Assembly: GCA_934130265.1 (NCBI GenBank)
Contig: CAKOYC010000073.1
Span: 1-5,919, forward strand
DNA: 5,919 nucleotides
Origin: an uncultured Bacilli bacterium
GTDB lineage: Bacteria > Bacillota_I > Bacilli_A > RF39 > UBA660
Direction of reading: 5' to 3'
Numbering within the stretch: position 1 is the first letter of the stretch; the number at the start of each line of letters is the position of its first letter. Of the stretch, positions 5,891-5,919 are shown one piece after another. The position numbers were made by a program, and so were the translations under genes. The notes under the pieces are model-generated. The model ran no database searches. It saw only the letters and a program-made list of their open reading frames with translations, and was not told the DNA's origin.

Positions 5891-5919
5891 GCGAAATAAA
5901 ATGTAAAAATATATGTTCG
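5891..5919 (+). repeat. 29-base repeat, copy 2 of a 110-base-spaced pair (reaches window end)
   Basis: This is the partner of 5781-5809, differing at three positions. It includes TAAAATGT, which occurs five times in this tail (5787, 5811, 5831, 5862, 5897). Confidence 0.65.

Overview
The window is strongly A+T-rich bacterial DNA. It encodes a Firmicutes-type SMC whose start, Walker A, signature and Walker B motifs resemble Bacillus Smc. Tryptophan is written TGG and no in-frame TGA interrupts any gene, so UGA is not visibly reassigned. This suits a low-GC, probably uncultured Bacillota/Bacilli lineage (gut RF39-like bacteria are one candidate), but taxonomy cannot be fixed from sequence reading alone.

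Layout. (1) Positions 3-890 hold the 3' end of a cysteine-rich, Ig-like surface protein gene that begins upstream of the window. (2) Positions 891-1377 look like a plain 487-base intergenic region but hold what reads as a complete type I toxin-antitoxin module. A 30-residue hydrophobic peptide gene on the minus strand (1079-1171) has its own promoter, a near-perfect but hairpin-sequestered Shine-Dalgarno and its own terminator. A convergent plus-strand RNA of about 110 nt has its own promoter and terminator and overlaps the 3' untranslated end of the toxin mRNA. Inverted and direct repeats give the two RNAs, and the two ends of the toxin mRNA, extensive pairing options. The module lies between two copies of a promoter-like sequence (917-943 and 1297-1329), the second of which provides the -35 box of the smc promoter. 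(3) Positions 1378-4326 encode a complete but short SMC condensin subunit (982 residues). (4) Positions 4327-5796 encode a polytopic membrane protein that starts with GTG directly after the smc stop codon, so the two genes are probably co-transcribed and translationally linked. (5) Positions 5797-5919 are a repeat patch: two 29-bp direct copies 31 bp apart, inside a second repeat of 110-bp spacing that runs to the window edge.

The most interesting content is the unannotated RNA/peptide module at about 972-1265. It resembles the Fst/par and TxpA/BsrG type I systems in architecture, but the peptide does not match a family I recognise.
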